Below, in pieces: positions 1 to 13,193 of a DNA stretch of 64,000 nt (its first letter is position 1; each line of letters opens with the position of its first letter). A program made the translations under genes and the position numbers. Below the pieces are notes generated by a model. The model was given only the letters and a program-made list of their open reading frames with translations. It ran no database searches and was not told the origin of the DNA. The DNA comes from Prinsepia uniflora (Eukaryota; Streptophyta; Magnoliopsida; Rosales; Rosaceae): NCBI GenBank assembly GCA_032719365.1, contig CM064871.1, forward strand, positions 61,330,416 to 61,394,415, read 5' to 3'.

Positions 1-149
1 TGAAAACATAATTACCTGGCCACAAAGACCAAAAACCCGTACTCAATACCAGTACGTCATCACAACAACATCAATCAGCACTAATCACCAGTGCACAAGA
101 GATATATCAATCCAATCAATCCGCACTACTCACAAGTGCATAAAATATC

Positions 150-275
150 ACAAATCACATCTGCACTACTCACAAGTGCACAATCAATCAAACTGCACTA
201 CTCACAAGTGCTGCACTACTCACAAGTGCACAATCAATCAAACTGCACTACTCACAAGTGCTGCACTACGCGTAG
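150..275. repeat. Minisatellite of GCACTACTCACAAGTGC units in LTR O
   Basis: The 17-base unit GCACTACTCACAAGTGC is repeated several times, alternating with a CACAATCAATCAAACT spacer. Each unit can fold on itself (GCACT paired with AGTGC). Copy J has the same element in the opposite orientation at 44308-44324, 44343-44359 and 44388-44404, so it belongs to this LTR subfamily and is not a local expansion only. Confidence 0.75.
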
Positions 276-881
276 GCCAATATCCAGTCACTCTCTCGGG
301 AACAGACACCTTTGGGCTCAACCCCCTCGGGCTCAGTCACCTCTGGGCGAACACATCCCCAGGCTCAGACACCTCCGAGTGGTACATCCAGGCTCAGTCT
401 CATCCGAGAAGCTGACTACCATAGGATCAACTCCGGATCCTACAATCACATCCCCCAAGCTCCGGTCGTCTGGGTAATCCCCCCAAGCTCCGACCGTCTG
501 GGAATATCATAATCACAATGAAAACCATCTCGGGAATCACATCCCAAAAACATTTCAATCAAATCTTGTCTTCATACAAAGTCAAGATCATTCCCGACTG
601 GGTCTCAAAGCCCAAAATACCTTTTACACATAAACCGTTAAAATCACATTTTAAATCAATAAAATAATCTGGAAATCATCATTGACTCACCAACCAAGTC
701 AAAATATCATTTTAGAAATCATTTAAACTTCGGGCCTAGCCCAAAACATCATTTGCACGTTCCTCGTAAAACGTGCCCGAAAGACTGATTAAAATAATCA
801 TAAAATCCCAATAAATCATTAATTTCACAATTTCACAAGTGACTCCAAATCCGAGTCAAAATCACTATTCACTTGGGTTCT

Positions 882-3800
882 TGTCAGGACCCACCCCGGT
901 TTCACCCCGAAACCCGAGGTAAATCCCGCTCCCGTCTGACTCCCCGACACAACACCCAAGTAAAACTCACTCAAACCCAGTCAGACGCAGGAGTAATTAA
1001 CCAAAATATCCCGAAGTTATCGTTTACAGAGCATAGTACGAGATTACAAGGAACTAAAAAAATACACGCCCACGGAAGACTTTAACCACTCCGGGACCTC
1101 TCGCGTGACTTCTATGCCTCGGTCACTGCCTCAACGTCAAGACCCCGCACTCGCTCCACAACCTGGAGGGCAATTTAAAACAAAAGATGTGAGTGGACCA
1201 TAATAACAGAAAAGTTTCTAAAACCATTTATCAAAAACCGAGTTTAACCCTCCGTTTTGAAAACCACATGCATAACCAACAGTTATAAACACAGTTATAA
1301 ATCAATTCTCATAAAACATCATAAGAAATATAAATACTATAAAATCGTTAGAAAAACCACTGCATATCACAAAACTGTATCAGAACCCATAAACATCAAC
1401 TCATTCTTTTCCGATCAAACCTGCTGGACCTATCCGAGTCTTTAAACTCCCGAGTCTTTAAACTCAATCCAGGCCTTAATCATATCCGAGTCTTTAAACT
1501 CCCGAGTCTTTAAACTCAAGGCCTACGGGGGAAATCAATATATCCGAGTCTTTAAACTCCCGAGTCTTTAAACTCAATCCGGGTCTTTAAACCCAATCCG
1601 GCCGGTCCCCCGTCACATATATCCGGGTCTTTAAACCCAATATCCAGATCCAGAAAATCCAATCCCAAAATCATTTGAAAACCAATCCATATCCAAACCC
1701 GAATCCGAAACCACTGGTCTGATGCCCTTCCGGCATCCAGAACCGTCATTCCGAACCCAAATCCGGAATCCACTTTCCAACTTTAAAATCCAATTCATTT
1801 AATTACCAAATCATGTTTCAAAATCCCTTTGTAAGCAATCAAACTAGTTATCCTTTAAAAATCCCAAAACCCTGGCATTTTACTCAGAAATCGACATTTC
1901 TCGTAAAACGTGCCAAATACCGTATTTTCTCGAAAAACGTGCAACAATGTAAAACCAACCAAAACATATTCAATAAACATAGAATCATAATCAAAATCAT
2001 AAAACAATTATAGAAAACAGTTATGCATGCTCGAGTTGAAAGAAGGGGTCCACTCACAGTACTGAGCCCTACTCGCGTCCCGAACGTCCAGCACGTTCCT
2101 CGGCTTCCTCGGGAAATCCCGATCCTGTTCAAAATCATCAAAGTACGTCACTAACATGTTCACGAAAGTTCACCTAAATTCCCTCAAAATTCCCCGAATC
2201 CTAAACGTAATAACCCGGGACCCTAAACCTTCACCCTCGCGGAACTAAACTCAAACGACATCCGCACAACCCGAAACCACTTCCATTGAACTCACCAGAA
2301 CTCCTAGACCAAAAACCATGTTGACCGTTTTCCCCATCGCCGCCGTACACGTCCCCACACGCCGCCCAAAGTGGCTGCGCGTGGCCCTCACGCGCCAGCT
2401 ACAGTAGCATCATCAACCTCGACTCACTGTGTTGAACCGGCCGCTGCAGGCTGAACCGGCGAGAACTGATCTCCGCCGTCCGGCCATCAATTCAACCTCT
2501 CTTTTCTCCCACAGCTGCGTCTAGACCTGCCCTATCTCTTCCCGTACTCCGTTCACCTCGACACGGCCTCTACACCGTCGACTGAAGCTCGAAATCAGAC
2601 GGCCTACTCCCCCTGTTTTCCTTCCCGGCCACCCAGTTCACCTCCCTTCACGGTGGCTACACCAAACTCTTCCCTGGACCTCTCTAAGCCTAACCCAGCT
2701 AACCAGAACCGTCGACTCACTCCCCAGCTTCACGACTCGCCGTTCGAACCTCACGGCTAAAACAGAGCACATAAGCGCACTCCGTCGTGCCGGCCGCCAC
2801 TGTGCACCACTCGTCACGGCATCACCACCAGGAGATACCCAAGTCTCCCGTGAGTCACCTAGACCACCCTAGACTCATCGATTCGACCTCTAGACTCACG
2901 ACTCTCACTTTGAACTTCGACGGGAAAACAGAGTATCGAACACAGGACTTAGGAATTACCTGCAATTGGTCACCGCCGTACTCGCCGCCGCGTTCCTTGG
3001 AGTCCCCAGAGCTACCTCAGCCTCCTCTCGAGTTCACTTGCACCGTACACGGCCACCGCACCACCGCAAGCCCTCAGCCTTCTCTGTTTTCTCTGAATTC
3101 CCCATGGCTCCCAACCGCACAACCACACGACTTCCTCACCCCCCTAAACTTCTCACCGTCTCTCTTCCACTCTCTGGACACTCACACACACTCACAACTC
3201 ACCAGCACCCGTGATCAACCTTTCAAACCTCTCAATTCCTTCCCTCTGTTTCTCTCTGTGTCGAGGAACACACACGAGCACACACGGTTGCACCCCAAAT
3301 AATGGAACCGCGTACACACCAGAGAACCCCCCAGAACCCACTACACACTTGCCACATGTCACCATCCCCCACTCTCTCTCACCAACTGGCTCCATCCCAG
3401 CCGTCCATTTCTTTCTTTCTGCACAAATCCCAATGTGCAGAAAGACCAAATTACCCTTCTTTTAATTCCTTTTTACGGTTTTGCCACTAACTTCCTAGAT
3501 CCATATCTCTTGCCTCGTAAGTCCGATGAATACGTGCCGCCTGTCATCGAACTCAGGACGACGAAAGCTATCTAACCATGCTAGGTCAACCTACCAAAAC
3601 TCATTCGTACAAAAAGTCAACTATTCCCCCTAATTTACCCAAATTACGGTTAAGCCCTCAACCTTCCGAACATCACAACTTCCTCCTCGGATGTCGAAAT
3701 CGGACGTGCCACCTGCCTATAGATCCGTGACGTCCTAAACTATGCCCTGGTCACTGGTCAACACCCAGTTGACCACCTGAACTAAAAGTCAACGTTTTTG

Positions 3801-3882
3801 CCCAAACTAGGGGCACCGATTAACCTCACTAATCACACCTTAATTAGTCTACTAATCCCGGCTTCCGGGACGGGTTGTTACA
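882..3882 (-). mobile_element. Solo LTR 'A' of the TGTAAC family, nested in O
   Basis: The copy begins TGTCAGGACCC at 882 and ends GGGTTGTTACA at 3882, 3001 bp. It is flanked by the perfect 5-bp duplication GTTCT (877-881 and 3883-3887). Rejoining the flanks restores continuity with the matching stretch of copy J near 43681-43705, which confirms the insertion. Inside are cassette borders at 1189-1198 and 2048-2057, an array of CCGAGTCTTTAAACTC palindromes (about 1434-1640) and the CACGCGC hairpin (2377-2395). A proline-rich open frame at 2787-3302 has no family resemblance and is taken as chance in a GC-rich stretch. Confidence 0.93.
1434..1640. repeat. Array of CCGAGTCTTTAAACTC palindromes in LTR A
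   Basis: About ten copies of (C)CGAGTCTTTAAACTC or its variant CCGGGTCTTTAAACCC occur singly and as head-to-tail pairs. The arms GAGT/ACTC or GGGT/ACCC are changed together between variants, which keeps the pairing. Related arrays are at about 10736-10850 (LTR C) and 40694-40870 (LTR H). Confidence 0.8.
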
Positions 3883-6025
3883 GTTCTCATGCCCAAAATA
3901 ACATTATCACGCAAATCCATGCGTTGCAACCTCCGTTGCCATTTTCACGTAAATCCACGAAATCCTTGACTCATTCCCGAGTGACAACATCATTTTCAAT
4001 TAATTTTAATCCCGGACTCATAAACCAAGTCCAAACATTATTTTTACCAAATTTCGTAATTTCTCGAAAATCGCCCAAAAATAATAATATAATAATCATA
4101 AAACCGAGAAATTACCGGATTGAAACATAAATCATGCCCAAGCATATAAAATCATATAATAAGGCATTTAAATAATATATGCATGCATCACGGTTAGAAA
4201 ACAAAGCCCACTCACACACACCGTTCAAAACGGTTCGTTTCCGGGCTGCACGTTTTTCCGTAAATTCTGGAAATCACAACTCCTATCCAAAATCATTATA
4301 AAGGGTTACTAACATCTCAAAATACATCATATAATTTTCCCCAATTTTCCAGAATTTAAATACGTATTTTAAACGTAAAACAAAACTTCGGATACGCGGG
4401 ACATTAACGAAACGATATCCGATTTCCTCGAAACCAACGTTAAAATGTTCGTTACACTGAGAGGATCAAAAGTCATGTTGGCCTTACCTTGAGACTAGGC
4501 CGGACGTGCCCCCACTCGCCGTCGTGAGTGGCTGCGCGTGAAATCCACGCGCCAGCTACAGTGTCACCAGCCTAACCCGTTTGTCTGATAAACGGGTCCA
4601 ATTAGCCAGCGAGACGACCCGGTTCAATGTCCATCAATTCAACCTTAAATCTTCCAATTGATCATTCAGTTAGTTTCGATTCAAGTTTAATTAGAGTTCT
4701 GTGGACTTAATTACAAGAAACATTACCTCTAACCTCACGATCACAGATGATCATACGAAGAACATCCGGCCACTGTTCATCCTTCGAAAACCATCAAACC
4801 TTCTTGATTTCGTTCAATTGATCCACCAGTAAGCTTCAATGAACTCAGGTAAACCTTTTCCCCAACTCAATTGAATCAATTCATTGCTCAAACTCCACGA
4901 CTCAAACTCGATTCTTCGAAGAATAGCCGTCACTGTGCAACCATGGAGTTCCGTCAATCTCAACCGTTTTCTTCCAATTGATGAACCCAGAAGCATCGTG
5001 GGATCCTCAGGAACATAATCCCCAGCTCAATTTCATCAACCGAAGCCTCAAATTCCTCGACTCAACCTCGAAATTTCAGAGACCTCCTTCCTTCTGTTCT
5101 TCCTCAAATCGACCTCAATTCCACTTCGTTCCTTCTACAAAATTGATCGTAGCAATCCCAGAAGACTGAAACTGAACCCAATTTCGATCAACAAGGCTCA
5201 ATTCATCCAATTCGATTTTCCCTCCCAAAACTCAAAATCCGAAATTCCAGTCTCCTCCTCACTGTCAATCTCTCGTGTTTACCCAGTTGAATCCATCTCT
5301 CAAAGCTCTCAAATTCCCCTCGAAACTGGTTGTGAAAGGGAGCTCAATTCTCCCAATTTCTGCTGCTCAATGTTCACGGGTAAGAAACAAAGAAGAGAAA
5401 ATGAAGGAGAAAATGGAAGAAATGATGAAGGAGAAATGATGATGTTGTAATGATGGTGTTGAGAGGGAAACATGGATCAGATTTCAGGGGATGGGTGACA
5501 CTTGTCACTCATCCGGATGTGCACAGTCACCGGGTACTGTTCATATTAAAATATTATTTTAATCCCGGTTCGTTCGGTTAATCGAGCCCGATTCCGTGAC
5601 CATAACTTCGTCGTCGAATCTCCGATTTCGGCATGCCGCCTGTCGTTGGATTCGTATCGACGAGACCTACGTAACGGTCCTTGGCCCTCGTCCATCGGAC
5701 CTCCCGATCAAAAAGTCAACATTTGGCCCCTAACATGCCAAATTACCAAAATACCCCTCAACTTCCGAACATCATAACTTTCTCTACGAATGTCGGAATC
5801 GAACGTGCCACCTGTCTATAAACTCGTGACGTCCCGAACTACGTCACAGTCATCGGTCAAAGTCCGTTTGACCTCCCGAACTAAAAGTCAACATTTTGCC
5901 CACGACCAGGGGCAAAATGGTCATTTTGCACGTTTCGTCCGATTTCACTCAACTAATCCCCGATTAGTCATTCTAATTCATAATTAATTAATATTCAATC
6001 CCGATATTCGGGACGGGTCATTACA

Positions 6026-6900
6026 CTATCTGCGCCTACCTACCGCGAGGGATGTGTGGAGTGCCCTCACTAAGGCCTTCTATGAAAGAACAAATGAATT
6101 GCAGGTTTTTTCATTAAACCAAAAAGCTTTTTCCGCCAAACAAAGTGGAAAATCTCTCTGCATATATTATGGAGAATTGACTGAGATATTTAGTGAATTG
6201 GATCATCGTGAAAAGGTGGTCATGCAATATGAAGATGATGTTAAAGGCTACAGGAAGTCTATCAACCGACAAAGGGTCCATATCTTCCTTGTAGGCTTAG
6301 ACGCTGAATATGAACAAATTCGTGGTGAAATATTGTGAAAAGAACCTGTACCAGAATTGGGAGAGGCATATGCACTTGTTCGGCGTGAATCTATACGTCA
6401 AGAATCCATGAACTCTGAAGTAGAAACAGTGGATGCCTCAGCAATGGTGACTCGAAATAATCGTTCCAACCAGAATCGTTCACGTGACCAGTCATCATCG
6501 TACCAACCCCGTGACCTGTCATCCTCACAGTATAATGGTTCGAGGGGTAATTCTTGTCCCTCCTCAGATCTTTTTTATACGCATTGCAACCAATCTGGTC
6601 ATGACGTGATGATGTGCTATGAAATTTTTGGCTACCCTGACTGGTGGGATCATAATCATGACCCAAGGAAGAGAAATTCTAAAAAGAGTTCGACTGTTGC
6701 TATGGTTAAAACTAAACCTAATGGGGAGAATGATGGGGTCGAACATGCTTCGGCGTTAGCTGCCACTACAGGTACTCATGCTAAACCTTTAAAAATATCT
6801 GCAACTGTTTCTAATAGTATGTGGATAATTGATTCTGGTGCTACATAACATATGACTTTTGATTCTAGACATGTTTTTTCCCTCAAACCATCCACCAAAA
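6026..6900 (+). pseudogene. Copia gag and protease remnant
   Basis: The reading frame starts inside gag, because O removed the front. It shows the copia Gag capsid-like segment (motif ARDVWSALTKAFYERTN near 6042-6092), a stop at 6336-6338, then a zinc-knuckle-like stretch near 6577-6630 whose spacing resembles CX2CX4HX4C with changes. The protease active site DSGAT is at about 6831-6845, followed at once by a TAA stop where other copia elements have an N-H-M stretch. No functional product is expected. Confidence 0.85.
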
Positions 6901-7179
6901 ATCTTGTTTCTACTGCTAATGGTTAGAGAGGGAAAAATTTCCCTCACTGATACCTTGAATTTGGATTTTGTTTTAGTCGTATCATCTTTGGATTATAATC
7001 TTCTGTCAGTTTCCCAAGTAACTATTGCTCTACACTGTATTGTGATTTTTTGGCCTCATTGTTGTGTTTTTAAGGACATCCGAACTCGAAAAACGATTGG
7101 TTATGGTGTTAGGCGAGGGAAACTCTATTACTTGAATCTAGTGTTTGACAGTTCAGCAAAATTAACTTAGGCGATGACA

Positions 7180-7600
7180 GTGACTAGTCATTAGGGCGAG
7201 AAAAGGAAGTCTGATATCTGGTTGTGAACTTTCAAAAAGCCATCGTGCTTCTTTTTCTGATAGTTTGAATAAAAGTTCAACTCCTTTTATGATAATTCAT
7301 TCTGATGTTTGGGGTCCATCTAAGATTGCTACCCTAGGTGGGTCATGTTGGTACTCAATACAAATCCCAAATTCAAGTTCTTCGTTCTGATAATGGAGGG
7401 GAATATATGAGTCTAGATTTCCAAAAATATTTGGCGACCCATGGAATTGTTCATCAAACTACTTGTCCCTAAACACCCCAACAAAACGGGGTCGCAGAGA
7501 GAAAAAATCATAATTTGTTGGAAGTTGTTCGTACGTCATTGATTGAAGCACACATGCCGTTAAATTATTGGGGAGAAGCCCTAAATTAACACCGCGTGCT
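7180..7600 (+). pseudogene. Copia integrase remnant with core deletion
   Basis: The start of the catalytic core is visible (SDVWGPSKI near 7300), then the text jumps to the second catalytic region SDNGGEYMS near 7388-7414 and to PQQNGVAERKNH near 7476-7510, which carries the catalytic glutamate. The spacing between the first and second aspartates is far shorter than in intact copia integrases, so part of the core is deleted. Frame changes and stops are present. Confidence 0.8.
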
Positions 7601-7639
7601 TGACGATGTGTTTTTCTTGGTTACGTCTCTACTGAGAAA

Positions 7640-8488
7640 GGATATTGTTGTTATCACCCCCCCCCCCCCCTTCAAAACTGATGTATATTACACTTGATGT
7701 TGTATTTCATGAAGATGATATGTTTTTTCCTCATGCGGCTGAACTTCAGGGGGATTACCAGAATGAAGTTCAGTCTTTGGACTATGACAATGATTTGATG
7801 TTGTGGAAGGTTATATCAGAAACAAGTCACGACTAGTCACAATTAGAGCATGACCAGTCACCAACAATACCCGATGATATTGTAATGGAAGAGATAGCGT
7901 CACATGAGTCCCTTGAGCCTGCAATACCTGCTACATATAACCAATCGTTAGTTGAGGATGTGCCTGAGCCCCAACGATGGCAATTACCTCATCGTGTCAT
8001 AAGAGGTGTTCCGAAGGCTAGGTACGAGCCTGACTTCTCCAGCAAAGTGAAATACCCTATGAGTCATTATGTTTCTAACCATCGTTTGTCTGAATCAAAT
8101 AAGTCATTTGTGAATCAATTATCTACTGTATTTATTCCTAACAGTGTACAGGAAGCCTTCGCTGATTCAAGGTGGAAAACAGCTATGAATGAAGAGATGA
8201 AGTCCTTACAGCAAAATGCAACGTGGGAGCTTGTGGACCTTCCCACAGGGAAGAAACCTATTGGATGTCGATGGGTTTATAATATAAAATATAAAGCAGA
8301 TGGTATAATTGAGCATTTTAAGGCTCGACTAGTTGCAAAACGATACACCCAAACATATGAGATTGATTATATGGAGACATTTGCACATGTAGCAAAGATC
8401 AATACGGTTCGCGTGCTATTGTCACTAGCAGTGAACTTGGATTGGCCCTTACAACAATTTGATGTAAAAAATGTTTTCCTACATGGTG
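7640..8488 (+). pseudogene. Copia reverse transcriptase, N-terminal part
   Basis: An open frame from about 7885 gives the linker and the front of the copia RT domain: the WKTAMNEEMKSL segment near 8173, WELVDLPTGKKPIGCRWVYN near 8227-8286, and the start of the palm with QQFDVKNVFLHG at 8454-8489. The stretch ends exactly where LTR C is inserted. A run of 14 C (7657-7670) just upstream lies where the frame shifts and may be a slippage product. Confidence 0.88.
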
Positions 8489-11344
8489 TGTAACAACCCG
8501 TACCTTCGGGAAGGGTAAAAATGTAATTTTGTAAAAGTTTTGTAGAAAAGGACGATTTTGCCCTTGTGATTAGTAGGCCAAAAGTTGACTTTTCAATTTA
8601 CCAGTTGGATGAGTGTTGGCTATTGACCGTGACGTAGTTTAGGATGTCACGAGTCCGTTGACAAGTGGCAGGTTCGATTCGGACAATCGTAGAAAAAGTT
8701 ATGACGTTCGGAAGATTGAGGGCGTTACCGTAAATTTGACTAAATGAGGAAAATGTTGACTTTTTGGAGGACTGGTGATTTTCACGTAGACCGAGGACCG
8801 TTAGATAGGTCTCGACGTACTGAGTATAACGACAGGCGGCACGCTGTCATCGGACGTCGGATGGAAAAGTTACGGGTCTAGAACGTTTGAGGGCAAAACG
8901 GTAATTAATTAAACGAGGGGCAAAATGGTCTTTTTCCCTTAGCCAATCAGATAAGGGCAAGTGGCAGCAGGTGGAGTGGGATATTTGTTTTGTACCAAGG
9001 GATTGTGGACACTTGGGGGAGAAGCCAGAGGCTTCTGGAGGAGTCTAAGTGTGCACGGCCACACTTTGCACAAAATCAAATCGTGCAATTGGGTTTGAAC
9101 GCAGAAAAACAGAGAGAAAGAAATTGGAGGACGGTGATCGATTCTGTGAGGGTGTGAGGTTTTGGTGAATTGAGAGAGTGACAGGGAGATAAGAGTGAGC
9201 TGGTGGTCGTGCTGTTGGACGGAAATCGTGCACGGAGACACGGCGGAGGACGGTTGCAGTTTCTGGGAAAACAGAGAGAAGGCGGACTGTGGCGGTGGCT
9301 ACGTCGTGAGGTGGCTCAAACTCAGGCAGTGGGAGGCTTAGGAGGTTGCAGGGGACCCAACGAACACCGTGGCACGCGGCGGTGCGCACGGCGGAGACGG
9401 AATCGAAAGGTGAGTTCTATTCCCCTGTTTTTTCCCGTGAGTTTCAAATTGAAAATCGTGGACCTGGAGCTAGCGTCGAGGGGATTGGTGAGTGAAGTGC
9501 GGTTTAGGGAGGTCCTAGGAGTAGTTTATGACGGTTGCCGTGACGGGGGAGTTCACGGTGGGAGTGGTGCGACGGCGGGTACTCTGTTACCCTGTTTGGC
9601 CGTGAATTTCAAACGGGAAATCGTGGACTTAGAGAGTGAGTCGAGGGTTCCTGTGAGTTGTGTGTGATTTAGTGAAGTCGTGGGAGGATTTTAGAATGAC
9701 CACCGTGAAGGGAGAAGAACTGGGTGGCCGGGAAGGAAAACAGAGTTTTGTATGGATTTTCTTTCGAGCTTCAGTCGTGAAGTTGTGGGTCGAGTCGAAC
9801 CAAGAGAGTGAGGGGGATGAGTTCTTTGAGATTGGACGAAGCTTTAGGTGAAGAAAGGAGGGGAAACGGTGACCGGACGGCGGAGAATGGTCATCGCCGG
9901 TCCAGGTTGCAGCCTGGTGCGAACCGGGTTCGATCGAGGAAGACGGTGGCACTGTAGCAGGCGCGTGAGGCCCACGCGCAGCCACTTTGGGCGGCGCATG
10001 GAGGCGCGTGGGGAGGAATCCGGCCAAGCTTCCAACATGGTTTTAGTTCTAAATGTTCTAAGGAATCCAATGATATAATTTTCGGGTTAATCGGACGAAG
10101 TTACGGAATGGTTCGGGAATCCGGACGGTTTAGGGTTTATGAATAAAATATTATTTATATTCCCAAAAAATTGGAGAAATAGGGTGAGTATCCTTGATGT
10201 AATTGTGACCCTATTTGGTGTCTATTGACAGGACGGGAGACACCCGAGACAGTCGAGGAGCGCACGGAGCGCAATTGACTCGTTTCGATCTGTGAGTGGA
10301 CTCCTTCTTTTCTTTTGAGCATGCCTAACTGTTTTTATTGATGTTTTATGATACTAAACGTGTTTTTATGCTTCTTAATGATGATTATATATGGTTGATG
10401 TGTTTGCACTTTTTACGGGATATTTCCGGGAGTTTATACGTTTTACGAGAAAAGCTGATTTTCGGATTTTGATGCCAGATTTGTGATTCTAACCTATAAA
10501 TGTGTACTAATGATGATAAATGGGTTATAAAAGATGATTTGTGATTTTTTGTGGTTTTTGGTATAATACTGGATTTCTGGATTTGGGTTCGAAACGTCGG
10601 TTCTGAACGCCGGATGGGCTTCGAACCGGGGATTTCGAATTCGAGTTTGGCTATGGATAATTGTGGTTGGATTTGCTGGATCTGGATATGGGTTTAAAGA
10701 CCCGGATATTGATTGACGGGGGACGGGCCCGGATTGAGTTTAAAAACTCGGATATTTATGATATTACCCCCATAGGCCTATTGAGTTTAAAGACTCGGGA
10801 GTTTAAAGACTCGGATTACATTTAAGGCCTGATTGAGTTTAAAGACTCGGATAGACCCAGCATGTTTGATCAGAAAATGGTGTTGTTATAGTCTTTCTGT
10901 TTCTTATGATGTTTCTTGGTTTAGAATTATTTTAATCACTGAGTTAGGCATGTGATTTCAAAACGGAGGGAACAAAGTGTTCTAGTTTCTTAGCTTTGAT
11001 TTGATAATAAACGGTTTTCAAACTTTCATTTTCTTTTAGTCCACTCACATCTTTTGGTTTTGAATTTTCCCTCCAGGTCGTGGTGATAGCGCTGGGGTGA
11101 ACGTTGAGGCAGATATCGAGGCATAGAGCTTCTGACGTTCTTCCGTTGCCACACTAGCATAGTAGGATTTTGTGCCCATCTTGTCGAACTATGCTCTGAC
11201 TGACAGTTGTATTATATTTACTCCTTCGTCTGATAGTTATGCTTATAGTGGTATTGTAGTTATTTTGGTACCTTACGTGTAATTGTCAGACGGGAGCAGG
11301 GTTCGTCCCGGGTATCGAGGTGATATTTGGGACGGGTCCTGACA
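8489..11344 (+). mobile_element. Solo LTR 'C' of the TGTAAC family in the copia RT
   Basis: The copy is 2856 bp, starting TGTAACAACCCGTACC and ending GGGACGGGTCCTGACA, with perfect TGGTG duplications. Landmarks: TTGAC/TGACG block near 8583-8660, CACGCGC hairpin (9961-9979), cassette borders GTGAGTGGAC (10292-10301) and GTCCACTCAC (11039-11048, followed by AT), and GAGTTTAAAGACTC palindromes at about 10736-10850. It groups with A and H by these palindromes. No protein family is recognisable in its open frames. Confidence 0.95.
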
Positions 11345-11349
11345 TGGTG

Positions 11350-11456
11350 ACTTGACAAAAGATGTTTATATGGATCTTCCTCTTGGGTGTGAAGTACCAT
11401 CTAAACATAAAAATAAGGTGTGTAGATTGAGGAAATCATTGTATGGATTGAAACAG
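11350..11456 (+). pseudogene. Copia reverse transcriptase, middle piece
   Basis: This 107-bp island between solo LTRs C and D continues the copia RT frame (KDVYMDLPLGCEV... ending SLYGLKQ). It is the direct continuation of the piece ending at 8488 and precedes the piece beginning at 28935. It serves as an unambiguous marker of the nesting order. Confidence 0.9.
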
Positions 11457-12017
11457 TGTCAGGACCCGTCCCATATCCCCCCGGGATTAACGCGGAACGC
11501 TCCTGATCCCATCTGACACGGAGTATCAAACAATGGAAAATTTCGACTTTAGCCCACTCGGGGATTCAGAGAGCCCCAGGATTCGGAGGAGGAGTGTGAT
11601 GTCTCGGTCTCTGCTATAACCCGCATCCACGATGAACCTTAAGGACATTCAAAACATTAAAAGTTGTGAGTAAACAAAACAAAGAGTTTATAAAAACAGT
11701 TTCACAAAAAGACCATATTTATACCCTTCACTAAAAATTATGCATGCATTCTGTTAACGCCATATTTGACCAGACCCACTGGGCCGTATACTTAAAGCCC
11801 TAACAAGGCTCAAGGCCCAAGAACACCATACTTGCAACAGCCCTAATGTAACGACCCGTCCCGAATATCGGGATTTAATAATATTTAATTGTGATTTACT
11901 AATCTGGGATTAGTTGAGCGATTTCGGACGAATTGTGCAAAATGACCGTTTTGCCCCTAGGTGTGGGCAAAACGTTGACTTTTAATTCGGATGGTCAAAT
12001 GGACTTTGACCGATGAC

Positions 12018-12041
12018 CGTGACGTAGTTCGGGACGTCACG
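12018..12041 (+). promoter_or_regulatory. Paired TGACG (bZIP-type) inverted site with W-box words, conserved in TGTAAC LTRs
   Basis: In F the arms CGTGACGT and ACGTCACG are separated by 8 bp. The same pair is at 5825-5848 (O), 46159-46182 (H), about 41895-41918 (J), and with one change in I (37271-37294), L (about 56930) and M (about 61793). TTGAC words (W-box core) lie just upstream in each, for example GTTGACTTTT and CTTTGACCGA. TGACG pairs are the known recognition form of TGA-class bZIP proteins; binding here is inference. The position, about 170 bp after the LTR start, fits an enhancer in U3. Confidence 0.55.
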
Positions 12042-13174
12042 AGTTCATAGACAGGTGGCACGTTCGATTCCGATGTTCGTGGTGAAAGTTACGATGTACG
12101 GAAGTCCAGGGGCATTTTCGTAATTTGGACGATATAAGGGTGAATGTTGACTTTTCGACCGGGATGTCCGATGGCCGAGGGCCAAGGACCGTTACGTAGG
12201 TATCGTCGATACGAATCCAATGACAGGCGGCACGCATCAATCGGAGTCCGTATGACCGAGTTACGGGTCAGGATGCGTGGGGGGCATTTTGGTAATTTTC
12301 TGCACAAGGGCAGAATTGTAATTTCACACGGGGGGGTACTGTTTCATTGCACTGGCCGTGTAGTGGATACTTTGTGCGATCGATCCCTTGATTGTTTATC
12401 AATTAAATGGCTGGATTGGGACGGTTTGAGGTGGAATTGCACATGGGGATTGTGCTGGCATCGATTGCACGACATGGCACTGGGTTTTTCTATTGTTTTG
12501 GGACAGTGCAGGGGAACATTACACAGTGGGAATTGGATACTTTTGGATGCCTTTAATGGCTAAATTGAATTAAAAGAATGAAGAGTGAGTCGTGGGCAGT
12601 TCACTGAAATTGAGAGAGGGAAAATTGGAGTGGAAATGGTGGTGGAATGCTCAAAAACCCGAAACTGGTTTTCTGGGAAATTCAAATTCGAACTTCCAGT
12701 TTTAGGCCAGCCCAAGCCTAATTGATGATGGATTAAGCTTTCTGGAACTTCAACGTGTCGAACCAGATCAAATGGGGCAAGCTTGGGAGCTCCTAAGGCC
12801 GTGAACGGACATGGTGGACGGCCGGAAAACTCAAGCTTGAGTTGTGGTGATTGAGGTATTGTCGAGTTCAATTAATCATGCTAATTAGTTCGTATTAGTC
12901 CTTATTAACTTCCTGTGAAGTTAATTTGATAATGGTTGAGGATTGAAGGAGTTTTGGTGGTTGACCCGTTTTGGGTGATCACGGGTTGTTGACACGATTG
13001 ATCGATGGTTGATGCTAATCATGGACACAGAACTGAAATTAGTGGATTGATGATTGTTGTAGGATCAAGAACGGATTGAATTGATATCGAATTGAGGGTG
13101 ATTGAACCGGATCCTATCGCGGGTAATCAGACCCGTTTACCAGTCATTCGGGTGAGGAGGGAGCACTGTAGCAG

Positions 13175-13193
13175 GCGCGTGGCTTTCACGCGC
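13175..13193 (+). promoter_or_regulatory. GCGCGTG/CACGCGC hairpin conserved in TGTAAC LTRs
   Basis: Seven-base arms GCGCGTG and CACGCGC are separated by 4-6 bases. The same arms are exact at 2377-2395 (A), 4534-4552 (O), 9961-9979 (C), 38541-38559 (I), 42980-42998 (J) and 62754-62771 (M), while the loop differs. It is followed in most copies by one or two more GCGCGTG words. CGCGTG is the known core of plant CAMTA (calmodulin-binding) factors; a structured RNA is the other reading. Confidence 0.6.

Larger units (their letters stand above)
1..6025 (-). mobile_element. Solo LTR 'O' of the TGTAAC family, left end outside the window
   Basis: The right end reads as the reverse complement of the family start (GGGACGGGTCATTACA) and abuts copia coding sequence at 6026. 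The copy is minus-oriented. It is interrupted by solo LTR A; without A about 3.0 kb is visible. Comparison with copy J suggests that about 0.4 kb of its 3' end lies left of the window. From right to left it shows the paired TGACG block (5825-5848), the CACGCGC hairpin (4534-4552), a GCCCACTCAC cassette border (4206-4215) and a minisatellite. Long open frames here change frame constantly and match no family, so no gene is called. The matching target duplication (expected CTATC) is off-window. Confidence 0.85.

Noticed and set aside
2787..3302. 171-aa proline- and histidine-rich open frame in LTR A, with overlapping frames
   Set aside because: It lies wholly inside a solo LTR, matches no family, is not kept open in other copies, and its composition follows a C-rich, stop-poor stretch.
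882..3882. Reading the TGTAAC units as Mutator-type DNA transposons because of their inverted ends
   Set aside because: Target duplications are 5 bp rather than about 9, and the copy at 61616 has a polypurine tract directly in front, which is an LTR feature.
7657..7670. Run of 14 C as a regulatory or i-motif site
   Set aside because: It lies in dead copia coding sequence at a frame break; slippage or sequencing uncertainty is a simpler explanation.
9045..10078. Several GC-rich frames in LTR C on both strands
   Set aside because: No family resemblance, no splice structure, and equivalents in other LTR copies are closed by stops.
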